DNA of 45,034 bases from Solirubrobacterales bacterium (lineage in GTDB: Bacteria > Actinomycetota > Thermoleophilia > Solirubrobacterales > 70-9). Shown piece by piece: positions 7,942 through 16,403 of this stretch (position 1 is the first letter of the stretch; each line of letters begins with the position of its first letter). The DNA is taken from NCBI GenBank assembly GCA_023958085.1, contig JAMLGI010000015.1, positions 1 through 45,034 of the forward strand, in the 5' to 3' direction. The position numbers were made by a program, and so were the translations under genes. The notes under the pieces are model-generated. The model was not told the origin of the DNA and searched no databases. It saw nothing but the letters and a program-made list of their open reading frames with translations.

Positions 7942-8682
7942 TCAGAAGGGGTCGGGCATCTTCACATCGGCACTGACAAAGCTGCCCCGGGCACCGCGGG
8001 CACCGTCCTTGGAACCGATCGAGATCGTCGTGTCGCGGCCTTCGAGCTTGTAGCCGTGGTGATCGTCGAACACCGCGAGCCGCTTCCCGTTGACGATTCC
8101 GACCAGTCTTGCCGTGCTCGGCTTGAGCCGGTCGACACCGTTGTAGGCCCGGAAGGTGATCCGGTTGGCCTCACCCATCTTCCGGACAACCGACCGGTTC
8201 TTGCCGAACTTCAGGTACTTGATCTTGCCGTCGACGAGTTTCTTCCTGAGGGAGTACTGGCCGGTCCAGGGCAGCACTGCAAACTGGTAGCGGCTGCCGT
8301 CGGCGGCCTGGCGCAGGTTCACGGCGACCCAGGTGCGGCGGGCCACCTTCTTCGGGGTCTGGACAAAGAGCCGGGCGGTGATCGCAGCCTGAAGGTCACG
8401 GCCGACCACGGGGATGTTGTAAAAGCACTCCCGGGTACGCTTGCCGACCTCGACCCGCAGCGACTTGGTCGATCCCTTCCGTGAGCAGTTGGCCTTGCTG
8501 CCGAACTGGCGGATCTTGTCAACGGCATCGGGGGACCGCATGCTGTTGCTGTAGAGGGGGAGGCTGGTGACCGCACCGGCATCCCGGACGGCGAGGCCGA
8601 GTCCGGCGAGGGACAGGGCGCAGAGGGCCAGAAGGATCAGGAGAACGGGCCGAATGGCCGCTTGAGGGGTAGTGGAGCTCAT
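7942..8682 (-). CDS. Secreted or membrane-anchored hypothetical protein
   Basis: A 246-residue protein with an N-terminal hydrophobic segment (VLLILLALCALSLAGLGLAV) that is either a signal peptide or an anchor. The rest is a basic, beta-rich extracytoplasmic domain with two cysteines (NCSRKG and ECFYNIP) that could form a disulfide. I chose the ATG at 8682, directly before this segment, rather than an in-frame codon 25 residues upstream. The later part (AVNLRQAADGSRYQFAVLPW, RITFRAYNGVDRLKPS) resembles a lectin-like jelly roll, but I cannot name a family. It converges with ccr's small partner gene and is divergent from the mutase gene. Confidence 0.65.
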   Translation of the reverse strand: MSSTTPQAAIRPVLLILLALCALSLAGLGLAVRDAGAVTSLPLYSNSMRSPDAVDKIRQFGSKANCSRKGSTKSLRVEVGKRTRECFYNIPVVGRDLQAAITARLFVQTPKKVARRTWVAVNLRQAADGSRYQFAVLPWTGQYSLRKKLVDGKIKYLKFGKNRSVVRKMGEANRITFRAYNGVDRLKPSTARLVGIVNGKRLAVFDDHHGYKLEGRDTTISIGSKDGARGARGSFVSADVKMPDPF

Positions 8683-8822
8683 ATGTAGAAGCCTAAACAC
8701 CGTTTCCGGCCAAAGGGTGCGGACCGGGAAGGCGGACCGGATTGTGCGTCTGCTCACGGAAAGCTCCCGCAGGATTCCGCACCCGGCGCCGGATCATGTG
8801 GCCGACAGTTATCGTTTCCGTA

Positions 8823-10817
8823 ATGAGCGACCACCGTCTTGAGCAGCGCGATCGACCCTGGGTCATGCGTACCTACGCGGGCCACTCCGATGCCCGCCGG
8901 TCAAACGAGCTTTACCGGAGCAATCTGGCCAAGGGCCAGACGGGGCTTTCGATCGCCTTCGATCTCCCGACCCAGACCGGCTACGACCCGGATGACGTGA
9001 TGGCACGAGGCGAGGTCGGCAAGGTCGGGGTTTCGGTCGCCCATCTCGGTGACATGGAAACCCTGCTGGACCAGATCCCGCTGGACAACATGAACACCTC
9101 GATGACGATCAACGCGGTCGCCGCCTGGATGCTCGGGCTGTACGTTGCCGCCGCCGAGAACACCGGGGTGGATCGCTCCCAGCTCAACGGCACCACCCAG
9201 AACGACATCATCAAGGAGTACCTCTCCCGCGGCACCTACGCCTTCCCGCCGGAGCCGTCGATGCGGTTGATCGCCGACATGGTCTCCTTCACCGTGAACG
9301 AGGTTCCGAGCTGGAACCCGATCAACATCTGCAGCTACCACCTGCAGGAGGCCGGGGCCACTCCGGTACAGGAGATCGCCTACGCCCTTTCGACCGCGGT
9401 CGCGGTACTGGATGAGGTCAAGGCACGCGGCCAGGTTTCCGACGCGGACTTCCCCAAGGTGTTCGGCCGAATCTCCTTCTTCGTCAACGCCGGCATCCGC
9501 TTCATCGAGGAGATCGCCAAACTGAAGACGATGGGCCGGCTCTGGACCGAGATCGGCCGGGAGCGTTACGGCGTCACCGACGAGAAGATGCTGCGTTTTC
9601 GTTACGGGGTGCAGGTCAACTCGCTCGGGCTGACCGAGGCTCAGCCGGAAAACAACGTTCAGCGAATCGTGATCGAGGCGCTGGCGGTCACCCTGGCCCG
9701 GGATGCCCGGGCCCGCGCCCTTCAGCTCCCCGCCTGGAACGAGGCGATGGGCCTCCCCCGCCCCTGGGATCAGCAGTGGAGCCTTCGGATCCAGCAGGTT
9801 CTGGCCTTCGAGACCGACCTGCTCGACTACCCGGACATCTTCGCCGGGTCCGAGGTGATGGAGGGGCTGGTCGGCGAGTTCACCCGTGGCGCCAAGGACG
9901 AGATGGCTGTGGTCGCCGAGAAGGGCGGTGCGGTTGCCGCGGTGCCTTACATGAAGGCCCGGCTGGTTGAATCCCACCGGGAACGCTTCAACCGGATCGA
10001 GAACGGGGAGCAGAAGGTGGTCGGGCTCAACTGCTACGAGACCACCGAGGACTCGCCGCTCACCGCCTCGGCCGATGGCGGCATCATGAAACCCGACCCC
10101 GAGGTGGAGCGGGAACGGATCGAGGCGCTTGAGGCCTGGCGCTCCGGACGGGATCAGGCGGCCGTGGATGCCGCCTTGGCCGAGGTCGCCCGGGTTGCCG
10201 GCACTGACGAGAACATCATGCCTTCGACGATCGCGGCAGCCAAGGCCGGGGCGACCACCGGCGAGTGGGCCTCCACCCTGCGCGAGGCCTTCGGGGCCTA
10301 CCGCGGCCCGACCGGGGTCGGCGGAGCCGCCCCCGCGGGGGACCGGGATGCGCTGGCCGAGACCCGGAGCCGGGTCGAGGAGGTTTCCGAACGGATTGGC
10401 CACCGGATCCGGCTGCTGGTCGGCAAGCCGGGACTCGACGGACACTCGAACGGCTCCGAACAGATCGCGCTCCGGGCCCGCGATGTCGGCATGGAAGTGA
10501 TCTACCAGGGCATCCGGCTCACCCCCGAACAGATCGCCGAATCAGCGGTCCAGGAGGATGTGGACCTGGTCGGTCTCTCGATCCTTTCCGGCTCCCACCT
10601 GGAGCTGATTCCCGAGGTGGTCCGGCTGCTCCGCGAGCAGGGAGTTGACGTTCCCGTGGTCGCCGGAGGCATCATCCCGCCGGCAGATGCCGAGCAGTTG
10701 CGGGAGATCGGTGTAGCCGGGGTCTTCACCCCGAAGGATTTCGACATGAACGAGATCATGGACGAGTTCGTGACCCTGATCGCGAAGCACAACGAGAGCC
10801 AGGCCCAGCCGGCCTGA
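8823..10817 (+). CDS. ecm: Ethylmalonyl-CoA mutase (single-chain, B12-dependent)
   Basis: Adenosylcobalamin enzyme converting ethylmalonyl-CoA to methylsuccinyl-CoA. The 664-residue product combines the acyl-CoA mutase barrel (TGLSIAFDLPTQTGYDPDD near the start, then NTSMTINAVAAWMLGLYVAA) with a C-terminal cobalamin domain. That domain carries the base-off motif D-x-H-x2-G as LDGHSNG around residue 539, followed by the expected SILSGSH and VVAGGIIPP. Length and the fused B12 domain match MeaA/Ecm proteins. Methylmalonyl-CoA mutase is the main alternative, but the nearby ccr, hydratase, dehydrogenase and lyase genes favour Ecm. The ATG at 8823 has no strong ribosome-binding site; an in-frame ATG lies nine codons upstream. 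Confidence 0.88.
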   Translation: MSDHRLEQRDRPWVMRTYAGHSDARRSNELYRSNLAKGQTGLSIAFDLPTQTGYDPDDVMARGEVGKVGVSVAHLGDMETLLDQIPLDNMNTSMTINAVAAWMLGLYVAAAENTGVDRSQLNGTTQNDIIKEYLSRGTYAFPPEPSMRLIADMVSFTVNEVPSWNPINICSYHLQEAGATPVQEIAYALSTAVAVLDEVKARGQVSDADFPKVFGRISFFVNAGIRFIEEIAKLKTMGRLWTEIGRERYGVTDEKMLRFRYGVQVNSLGLTEAQPENNVQRIVIEALAVTLARDARARALQLPAWNEAMGLPRPWDQQWSLRIQQVLAFETDLLDYPDIFAGSEVMEGLVGEFTRGAKDEMAVVAEKGGAVAAVPYMKARLVESHRERFNRIENGEQKVVGLNCYETTEDSPLTASADGGIMKPDPEVERERIEALEAWRSGRDQAAVDAALAEVARVAGTDENIMPSTIAAAKAGATTGEWASTLREAFGAYRGPTGVGGAAPAGDRDALAETRSRVEEVSERIGHRIRLLVGKPGLDGHSNGSEQIALRARDVGMEVIYQGIRLTPEQIAESAVQEDVDLVGLSILSGSHLELIPEVVRLLREQGVDVPVVAGGIIPPADAEQLREIGVAGVFTPKDFDMNEIMDEFVTLIAKHNESQAQPA

Positions 10818-10856
10818 GCCGCAGGTCGACTTCAGGACCAGGAACGGGAGACGGCG

Positions 10857-11411
10857 ATGTCAGACAAGATCGATCTGCTGAGAAACGGCATTCCGGCCGA
10901 GGTTGCCGTGGTGATCCTGGCGATCGTGATCCTGCCGGTGATCGCCCTGGTCGTGTCCGGTCGTCGCGAGGGCGACGCCGGGGAGAACGTCCTGCGGCTC
11001 ACCGGATTCCTGCTCTGCGCCGCCGGCCTGGTCGTCGCCGGATACGTCTTCTACACCGCTGTCATCCTGAACGAGATCCCGCAGTGCGTCGGCGGGGGAG
11101 GTGGCTGCTCGGTGGTCGAGAAGAGCAAGTACTCCCACCTGCTCGGGATCCACGTTTCCGTTTTCGGCCTGATTGGCTATCTGCTGATCCTCGGCTGTTT
11201 CGTCTGGCGGGGCGATCGGGCCCGGATCGCGGGTCTCGCCCTCTCCCTGTTCGGCTTCGCCTTCAGCCTCTACCTCACCTACCTGGAACTCTGGGAGATC
11301 CTGGCGATCTGCCAATGGTGCGTGACCAGCGCGGTCCTCATGACCATGCTGTTCGTGATCTCGGCCGTCCGGCTCTGGCGCCACTACGGCCTGGACGAAA
11401 CCAACCCCTGA
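10857..11411 (+). CDS. Vitamin K epoxide reductase (VKOR) family membrane protein
   Basis: Integral membrane thiol oxidase that reoxidises a DsbA-like partner using quinone. The 184-residue protein has several hydrophobic segments and the VKOR cysteine set: a loop pair Cys77 and Cys84 in PQCVGGGGGCS, and the active-site C-x2-C as CQWC (Cys152/Cys155), with Ser101 in the HVSVFGLIGY helix. A GGGAG site precedes the ATG. It lies 29 bases upstream of a thioredoxin-fold gene with a CPAC centre. The two form the typical actinobacterial VKOR-DsbA system for making disulfides outside the cytoplasm. Confidence 0.88.
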   Translation: MSDKIDLLRNGIPAEVAVVILAIVILPVIALVVSGRREGDAGENVLRLTGFLLCAAGLVVAGYVFYTAVILNEIPQCVGGGGGCSVVEKSKYSHLLGIHVSVFGLIGYLLILGCFVWRGDRARIAGLALSLFGFAFSLYLTYLELWEILAICQWCVTSAVLMTMLFVISAVRLWRHYGLDETNP

Positions 11412-11440
11412 TCCGCCCGGTTGGGTAGGATTCCCGCTTC

Positions 11441-12226
11441 ATGGCTACCGGACCGCAGCAGAAGAGGAAAGAACTCCGCGAGAAGCGCCTGAAGGCGGAA
11501 GCGGAGGCAAAGCGCGCCGACAAGCGCCAGGACATGGGCAAGATCGTCGGTGCGATCGCCGGGGTGGTCGTCCTTGCCGTGGTCGTGGTCGTGGTGCTGA
11601 GCATCACCGGCAGTGACGACAAGAAGAGTGGCGGCAGCGAAAGCTCGGCCAGCGTGGAGAAGCTGCTCAAGGGCATCCCTCAGTCCGGCACCCTGCTCGG
11701 CGACCCCAAGGCCAAGGTGACTCTGGTCGAGTTCGCCGATCTCCAGTGCCCCGCCTGCCAGCAGTACGCCGAACAGGTCCTGCCCGACATCATTTCCGGG
11801 CCGGTCAAGGATGGCACCGCGAACTTCGATCTGCACCAGTGGACGATCCTCGGACCGGACTCGACCACCGCGGCCTACGCCGCCTACGCGGCAGCAGAGC
11901 AGAATCGGTACTGGCAGTTCATCGAAAACTTCTACGCCAACCAGGGCCAGGAGAATGCGGGCTACGTGACCGACGAGTTCCTGACCGACATTGCCGAGAA
12001 GGCCGGCGTTCCCGACCTCGACAAGTGGAATGAGGACCGGGCCGACGAGTCGAGGTGGGAGAAGCAGCTCACCGAAACCGACAACAAGGCATCCGATCTC
12101 GGCCTGACCGGCACCCCGGGCTTCGCGATCCAGGTCGATGGTGGCGAACTCCAGCAGCTGGAGGACACCGGTTCCGCCGAGGCGATCAACAAGGCCCTCG
12201 AGAAAGCCGCCAAACAGGCCGGCTGA
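11441..12226 (+). CDS. Membrane-anchored DsbA-like thioredoxin-fold protein
   Basis: Disulfide oxidoreductase with an N-terminal charged cytoplasmic stretch (residues 1-34), one transmembrane helix (about 36-56) and an extracytoplasmic DsbA/DSBA-like domain. The active site is FADLQCPACQQ (Cys103/Cys106) and the cis-proline loop is GLTGTPGFAIQV near residue 228. The 261-residue length is usual for actinobacterial DsbA-like proteins. The upstream VKOR gene is its probable electron acceptor, so the pair would oxidise exported proteins. Confidence 0.85.
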   Translation: MATGPQQKRKELREKRLKAEAEAKRADKRQDMGKIVGAIAGVVVLAVVVVVVLSITGSDDKKSGGSESSASVEKLLKGIPQSGTLLGDPKAKVTLVEFADLQCPACQQYAEQVLPDIISGPVKDGTANFDLHQWTILGPDSTTAAYAAYAAAEQNRYWQFIENFYANQGQENAGYVTDEFLTDIAEKAGVPDLDKWNEDRADESRWEKQLTETDNKASDLGLTGTPGFAIQVDGGELQQLEDTGSAEAINKALEKAAKQAG

Positions 12227-12307
12227 GTCTGACTCCGAACACCGGTCCTACCCGTTTTCCGGCTTCGCCGGAGAGCGCCGAGGTCGGGGTCGCGCAAAGA
12301 TAGCCGT

Positions 12308-12871
12308 ATGGAAATGGACGCACCGATCACCTCCTGGCTGCGCTGCTACCGCTGCTGGTCACGGAACCTGGAGGTCCAGGTCCACTACGACGCGATCCGC
12401 CGGGTCGATCCGGAGACCGGGATCCCGCAGGAAGGTGAGGACGAGATCCAGGAGTCGGTGGTTCAGTGTCTCGACTGCATGCACGACCAGCCCCATCTCA
12501 CGTTCGAACGCGACCGGGTGGTGCCGATCCTGGACCGCTGGGAGCGGCTGGTCACCGGGACGCCCTGGGTGGCCTCGTGCACCGTAAACGTCGATGCCGA
12601 ACAGGTTGAGGCCTGCGCCGGACCGGAGGCGATCGAGTCGCTCACCTACGCCGCCTTCGGTGACGCCGGAACCCGTGAGTTCTTCGCCCACGTCCGTTTC
12701 CACAAGCACCTCGAGGACGAGATCGCGATCCACCTGCTGGTCGAGTTCTATGCCCGCTCCGTGGAGGAGGCAACCGAGGTGCTGACCGACTCGGCCCGCG
12801 GGGCGATCGAGATCACCTCGCTGGCGGAGGAGTCCCGGCCTCCGGCGCACGCCTCCGGCGACGCCCACTAG
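12308..12871 (+). CDS. Hypothetical protein with zinc-ribbon-like cysteines
   Basis: A 187-residue soluble protein. Near the N-terminus two C-x2-C pairs (CYRC around residue 13 and CLDC around residue 54) are spaced like a zinc ribbon. The remainder is acidic and rich in predicted helix with no motif I recognise. It begins 82 bases after the DsbA-like gene and is followed by a 545-base gene-free stretch. The role is unknown; zinc binding is an inference from cysteine spacing. Confidence 0.6.
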   Translation: MEMDAPITSWLRCYRCWSRNLEVQVHYDAIRRVDPETGIPQEGEDEIQESVVQCLDCMHDQPHLTFERDRVVPILDRWERLVTGTPWVASCTVNVDAEQVEACAGPEAIESLTYAAFGDAGTREFFAHVRFHKHLEDEIAIHLLVEFYARSVEEATEVLTDSARGAIEITSLAEESRPPAHASGDAH

Positions 12872-12884
12872 CGGGCGGCCCGGC

Positions 12885-13415
12885 GGGACCACCAGCGTCC
12901 CGCTGGCGGCGTCATTCGCTTGACGATTTGGGAACGTACAAAAGTACGCCCCCTGCACCGTCTGCGCTCAAGTCCTTGCCAGCGAACCGCTGGAGGCCCC
13001 GGCGGACCACCCGCCTCCGGCTCTAATCCTCGGCAGCCGCCCCCTGAGTCTCCGCAGGACACCACCCGCTGGACTTAACGGGAAGCTGACCGACCGGGGA
13101 TGGTGGCTTCGTTACCCACGCCTGTGCGGTATTCGGCCCCACCTTCGATCGATTCCTTGCATCCACGCCCCAGGACAGCACCCGCTAGACAATCGAGGAG
13201 CCGGTCAGCGGGCAGCGCCCAGGGTGCTCCTCCTGGGGGTGGCCAGGAGTGAGCTCAAGGCCCCAGCGGGTCGTGCCCAGGGGCCTCCAGCCGCGCGCTG
13301 CCAAGGAGGCAAGCGAAGTGGGTGAAGGGGGCGTACTGAAAGTACGTTCCCGAGCCCACGAGCGTCCGACGAAGGCAGCGCGTGGCTGGTGGTTCCTGGG
13401 CGCGTTGCCCGAACC
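12885..13415. repeat. Gene-free stretch with two degenerate inverted repeat elements
   Basis: No credible gene lies between 12872 and 13417. The stretch holds two related elements in opposite orientation, roughly 12885-13030 and 13240-13415. The best conserved part is GGGAACGTAC...AGTACGCCCCCT..CACC at 12930-12959 and its reverse complement at 13321-13351. Flanking similarity includes ACCACCAGC on one side and GGCTGGAGGCCCC-like sequence on the other. Between them are two direct imperfect 20-mers (GGACACCACCCGCTGGAC and GGACAGCACCCGCTAGAC type). It may be the remains of a short non-autonomous element. Confidence 0.6.
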
Positions 13416-13417
13416 AC

Positions 13418-13954
13418 TCAGTCGACGTTGCCTTCTTCGTGGGTCCCCGGGGTCTTCTTCGGGATCAGCGCGGTGCGCTTGAAGTCGGCGACCAGCAGGC
13501 CGTCCTGGTTGTAGACGCGGGTGTGAACCTTGACGATGCCGCGGTCCGGCTTCGACTTCGACTCGCGGACATCCAGCACCTCGGACTCGCAGAACAGCGT
13601 GTCGCCGTGGAAAACCGGGTTCGGGTGGTTGAGCTCATCGGTGGCGAGGTTGGCGATCGCCTTGCCGGTGAAGTCCGAGACCGTCATGCCGACCGCCAGC
13701 GAGTAGACCAGCGGACCGACCACCACGTTCCTGCCCTGCTGGGAGGCCTTGGCGTGCACATCGTTGATGTGCAGCGGGTGGTGGTTCATGGTCATCAGGC
13801 AGAACATGTGGTCGTCAAACTCGGTGACCGTCTTGGCCGGCATGTGCTTGTAGACCGCGCCAACCTCGAACTCCTCGAGGTAGCGGCCATACTGGTGCGA
13901 GCCGGAGGCTTCACGCTCGGCCGCGTCGGTGGTGAACTCGTTTGCTTCGCTCAT
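13418..13954 (-). CDS. MaoC-family hydratase, probable mesaconyl-CoA hydratase
   Basis: Single hotdog-fold MaoC/R-hydratase domain, 178 residues, with TVTEFDDHMFCLMTMNHHPL (catalytic Asp/His region), NVVVGPLVYSLAVGM and NHPNPVFHGDTLFCESEVLD. In the ethylmalonyl-CoA pathway mesaconyl-CoA hydratase makes beta-methylmalyl-CoA, the substrate of the lyase at 16.4 kb. The gene's place among mcd, mcl, ccr and ecm supports this role. It is half the length of the Rhodobacter enzyme, as for short actinobacterial members. Another (R)-specific enoyl-CoA hydratase function remains possible. An AAAGGAA site precedes the ATG at 13954. Confidence 0.78.
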   Translation of the reverse strand: MSEANEFTTDAAEREASGSHQYGRYLEEFEVGAVYKHMPAKTVTEFDDHMFCLMTMNHHPLHINDVHAKASQQGRNVVVGPLVYSLAVGMTVSDFTGKAIANLATDELNHPNPVFHGDTLFCESEVLDVRESKSKPDRGIVKVHTRVYNQDGLLVADFKRTALIPKKTPGTHEEGNVD

Positions 13955-14026
13955 CTGTTGTCGCGTTTCCTTTGTTGGTGGGGCCGATCCGGCGCGGGCG
14001 ACCGAAGCCGCCCGGGGACGGCTTGG

Positions 14027-14392
14027 TCAGTGGACCTTCTTGAGCTTTGCCCGCTGTTCGTGGGTCTCGATGACCCGGACGATCAGTTTGGCCACGTTCG
14101 TGTCTCCCTCGAACCGGATGTGGCCGGTTTCGGCCGCCCTCCGGAAAGAGGAGATCGTGCTCTTCGGGTCTGCCAGCTGGTTGAACTGTGCCCGGTCGAT
14201 CTCGACCCGGCAGCGTTCATCCTCTCCTCTGCCCTTGCTCACCTTCGGCCCGGGGACTTCGACCCTGTAGGTCTGCATGTCTCCCTTGGCACGGATATCG
14301 AGCCCGAAGACCAGCTTCAGTTTCTTCAGGGCCGGAACCTGTTCCTCCAGGTTATTCGCGACCAGCTCGATCATCTCTGCGGTTGAGGCCAT
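14027..14392 (-). CDS. SCP2-like lipid-binding domain protein (tentative)
   Basis: A 121-residue protein whose arrangement (VFGLDIRAKGDMQTYRVEV, then CRVEIDRAQFNQLAD and ISSFRRAAETGHIRFEGD) matches the general SCP2/sterol-transfer pattern of a five-stranded sheet with helices. No catalytic residues are expected. It sits between the MaoC gene and the acyl-CoA dehydrogenase on the same strand and may be in their operon. A role in binding acyl-CoA or lipids is inferred from the fold only. Confidence 0.55.
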   Translation of the reverse strand: MASTAEMIELVANNLEEQVPALKKLKLVFGLDIRAKGDMQTYRVEVPGPKVSKGRGEDERCRVEIDRAQFNQLADPKSTISSFRRAAETGHIRFEGDTNVAKLIVRVIETHEQRAKLKKVH

Positions 14393-14469
14393 AGTGAGTG
14401 TGTATCAGTCGCGACGGATCTCGGGGTCGGGGATCACTTGATCCCGACCCCGGACCCGCCGTCTGCCTT

Positions 14470-15675
14470 TCAGATCCTGTGTCGCTGGAGCAGCTTCTTG
14501 CCGATCACCATGCGCTGGATCTCGGAGGTGCCCTCCCCGATCAGCAGCAGTGGAGCGTCCCGGTAGAGCCGTTCGATCTCGTACTCCTTCGAGTAGCCGT
14601 AGCCACCGTGGATGCGGAAGCACTCCTCGACGCACTCCTTGCCGGTCTCGGAAGCCAGGAGCTTGGCCATCCCGGCCTCGAGGTCGGAGCGGATCCCGGC
14701 GTCCTTCATCCTGGCGGCCTTGCGAGTGACCAGACGGGCCGCTTCGAGCTTGGTCGCCATGTCGGCCAGCTTGAACTGGATCGCCTGGTGGGCAGCGATC
14801 GGCTTGCCGAAAGTCTTCCGCTCCTGGCTGTACTGGAGGGCGAGCTCCAGGGCACGGGTGGCGATCCCGACGCCCCGGGCGGCGACGTTCACACGGCCAA
14901 CCTCAAGTGCGTCCATCATCTGCGGGAAGCCCTTGTTGAGGCCGACTTCCTCGCCGCCGAGAATGTTCTCCGAGGGGCAGCGGTAGCCGTTGTAGACGAG
15001 CTCGGTCGACTCGACGCCCTTGTAGCCCATCTTCTTGATCTTGGGTGGCACGTTCAGGCCGGCGTAAGGGCCGGTGTTCTCCTCGACCCAGGGCTCCTTC
15101 TCGGTGATGAAGCAGGTCATTCCCTGGTGGGCCTTTTCCGCGTCGGGATCGGTCTTGACCAGCAGGAAGACGAGGCTGGAGCCGAGACCGTTGGTGACCC
15201 ACATCTTCTGGCCGTCGATCACCCAGTCGTCACCGTCCTTCTTGGCGCCGGTCTTGATGCCCTGGACGTCGGAACCGACCTCCGGTTCGGAAAGCGAAAA
15301 GGCGGCCCGCATCTCGCCGGTGGCCATCTTCGGCAGGTACTTCTGCTTCTGCTCCTCGCTGCCGAACTGCTGCAGCAGGTAGATCCCGATGAAGTGGGTG
15401 TTGACCACGCCGGAGATCGAGATCCAGCCGCGGGAGAGCTCCTCGACGATCAGCTCGTAGGTGGAGAGGTCGAGGCCCATGCCGCCGTACTCCTCGGCTA
15501 CGGTCACTCCGAACAGGCCGAGCTCCTTCATCTGCTCGACGATCGGCTCGGGATAACTGTCCTCGTGATCGTACTTTTCGGCGTTGGGGATGATCTGATC
15601 GTCGACGAACTGGCGGACCATCTCGACGATGGCTTCCTGGTCCTCGGTCAGCTCCTGATAGGTCGCTTCGGACAT
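14470..15675 (-). CDS. Acyl-CoA dehydrogenase, probable methylsuccinyl-CoA dehydrogenase
   Basis: FAD-dependent acyl-CoA dehydrogenase of 401 residues. Family blocks are present: AAFSLSEPEVGSDVQGIKT, QKMWVTNGLGSS, ERKTFGKPIAAHQAIQFKLADM and RIHGGYGYSKEYEIERLYRD, ending with LIGEGTSEIQRMVIGK, which holds the usual catalytic Glu site. The ATG at 15675 with AGAGGAG directly upstream is chosen over an ATG 44 codons earlier that lacks family sequence. Being between the MaoC hydratase and malyl-CoA lyase genes, it most likely oxidises methylsuccinyl-CoA to mesaconyl-CoA. Butyryl- or isovaleryl-CoA activity cannot be excluded from sequence. Confidence 0.82.
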   Translation of the reverse strand: MSEATYQELTEDQEAIVEMVRQFVDDQIIPNAEKYDHEDSYPEPIVEQMKELGLFGVTVAEEYGGMGLDLSTYELIVEELSRGWISISGVVNTHFIGIYLLQQFGSEEQKQKYLPKMATGEMRAAFSLSEPEVGSDVQGIKTGAKKDGDDWVIDGQKMWVTNGLGSSLVFLLVKTDPDAEKAHQGMTCFITEKEPWVEENTGPYAGLNVPPKIKKMGYKGVESTELVYNGYRCPSENILGGEEVGLNKGFPQMMDALEVGRVNVAARGVGIATRALELALQYSQERKTFGKPIAAHQAIQFKLADMATKLEAARLVTRKAARMKDAGIRSDLEAGMAKLLASETGKECVEECFRIHGGYGYSKEYEIERLYRDAPLLLIGEGTSEIQRMVIGKKLLQRHRI

Positions 15676-15819
15676 GGCTCCTCTTGGGGTTGATGGCGCT
15701 GAAGTTTCAAAGCGCGGCGTGGCGCGAAAAGAGGCCCGCGAAAGGCGCGGGCGACGGGAGCCACAGGATACAGCGGAAGGGGCTCTCGATGCCGCGTGAA
15801 TCGGCATCCGGTCAGGTGA

Positions 15820-16272
15820 TCAGAGGCGCCAGCCGTAGGCGCGGGTTTCGGCGTCCGGTTTGAGCCGTTCGTAGAAGCGCCGGGCATCCACTCGTGCAGT
15901 GCCGGTGTCCAGCTCAAGGTGGGTGGCCCCCTGCTCCCCGGCCCACTCGAACGCCCGGGTCAGCAGCAGTTCACCGACCCCGCGGGAACGCTCCCTGGGA
16001 TCGACGGCAAGATCCTCGACCCAGCAGCGAAGTCCGTAGCGAACCGACCGGAGATCGAGGTAGGCGGAGCAGAACCCGGCCACGCTCTGATCTGCTCGAG
16101 TCGCGACCAGGACCACGCTCTGCCCAGACTCGACCGCCTCGGCCAGGGCCCGTTCCGCGGTCGCTTCGTCCCAGGTCGGGGGTCGACTGCCCGGCGGGGC
16201 GAACAGCCACTCGTAGCAGGGAAGGATCGCCGGAATGTCGTCGGCGCCCGCTTCCCGGATCAGTTCGCTCAT
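15820..16272 (-). CDS. GNAT-family N-acetyltransferase
   Basis: A 150-residue acetyltransferase with the acetyl-CoA pyrophosphate-binding motif R-x2-G-x-G/A as RSRGVGELLL, preceded by the beta4 strand WVEDLAVDPRE and followed by LELDTGTARVDARRFYERL. The start is placed at ATG 16272 (MSELIREAG), since the six residues before it are not conserved-looking. The substrate is unknown. It is divergent from the malyl-CoA lyase gene. Confidence 0.8.
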   Translation of the reverse strand: MSELIREAGADDIPAILPCYEWLFAPPGSRPPTWDEATAERALAEAVESGQSVVLVATRADQSVAGFCSAYLDLRSVRYGLRCWVEDLAVDPRERSRGVGELLLTRAFEWAGEQGATHLELDTGTARVDARRFYERLKPDAETRAYGWRL

Positions 16273-16403
16273 CCGGGAAGCCTTCCACACCGGTCGGACC
16301 GGGCGGAAGGCGGCGCAGGAGAGCCGATTCCGGATACGCTCCCCGTTGGCGCTGAACCCTCTTTTCGCGCCCAGACAGAGATTCCCTCAACCCAAGGAGC
16401 ACC

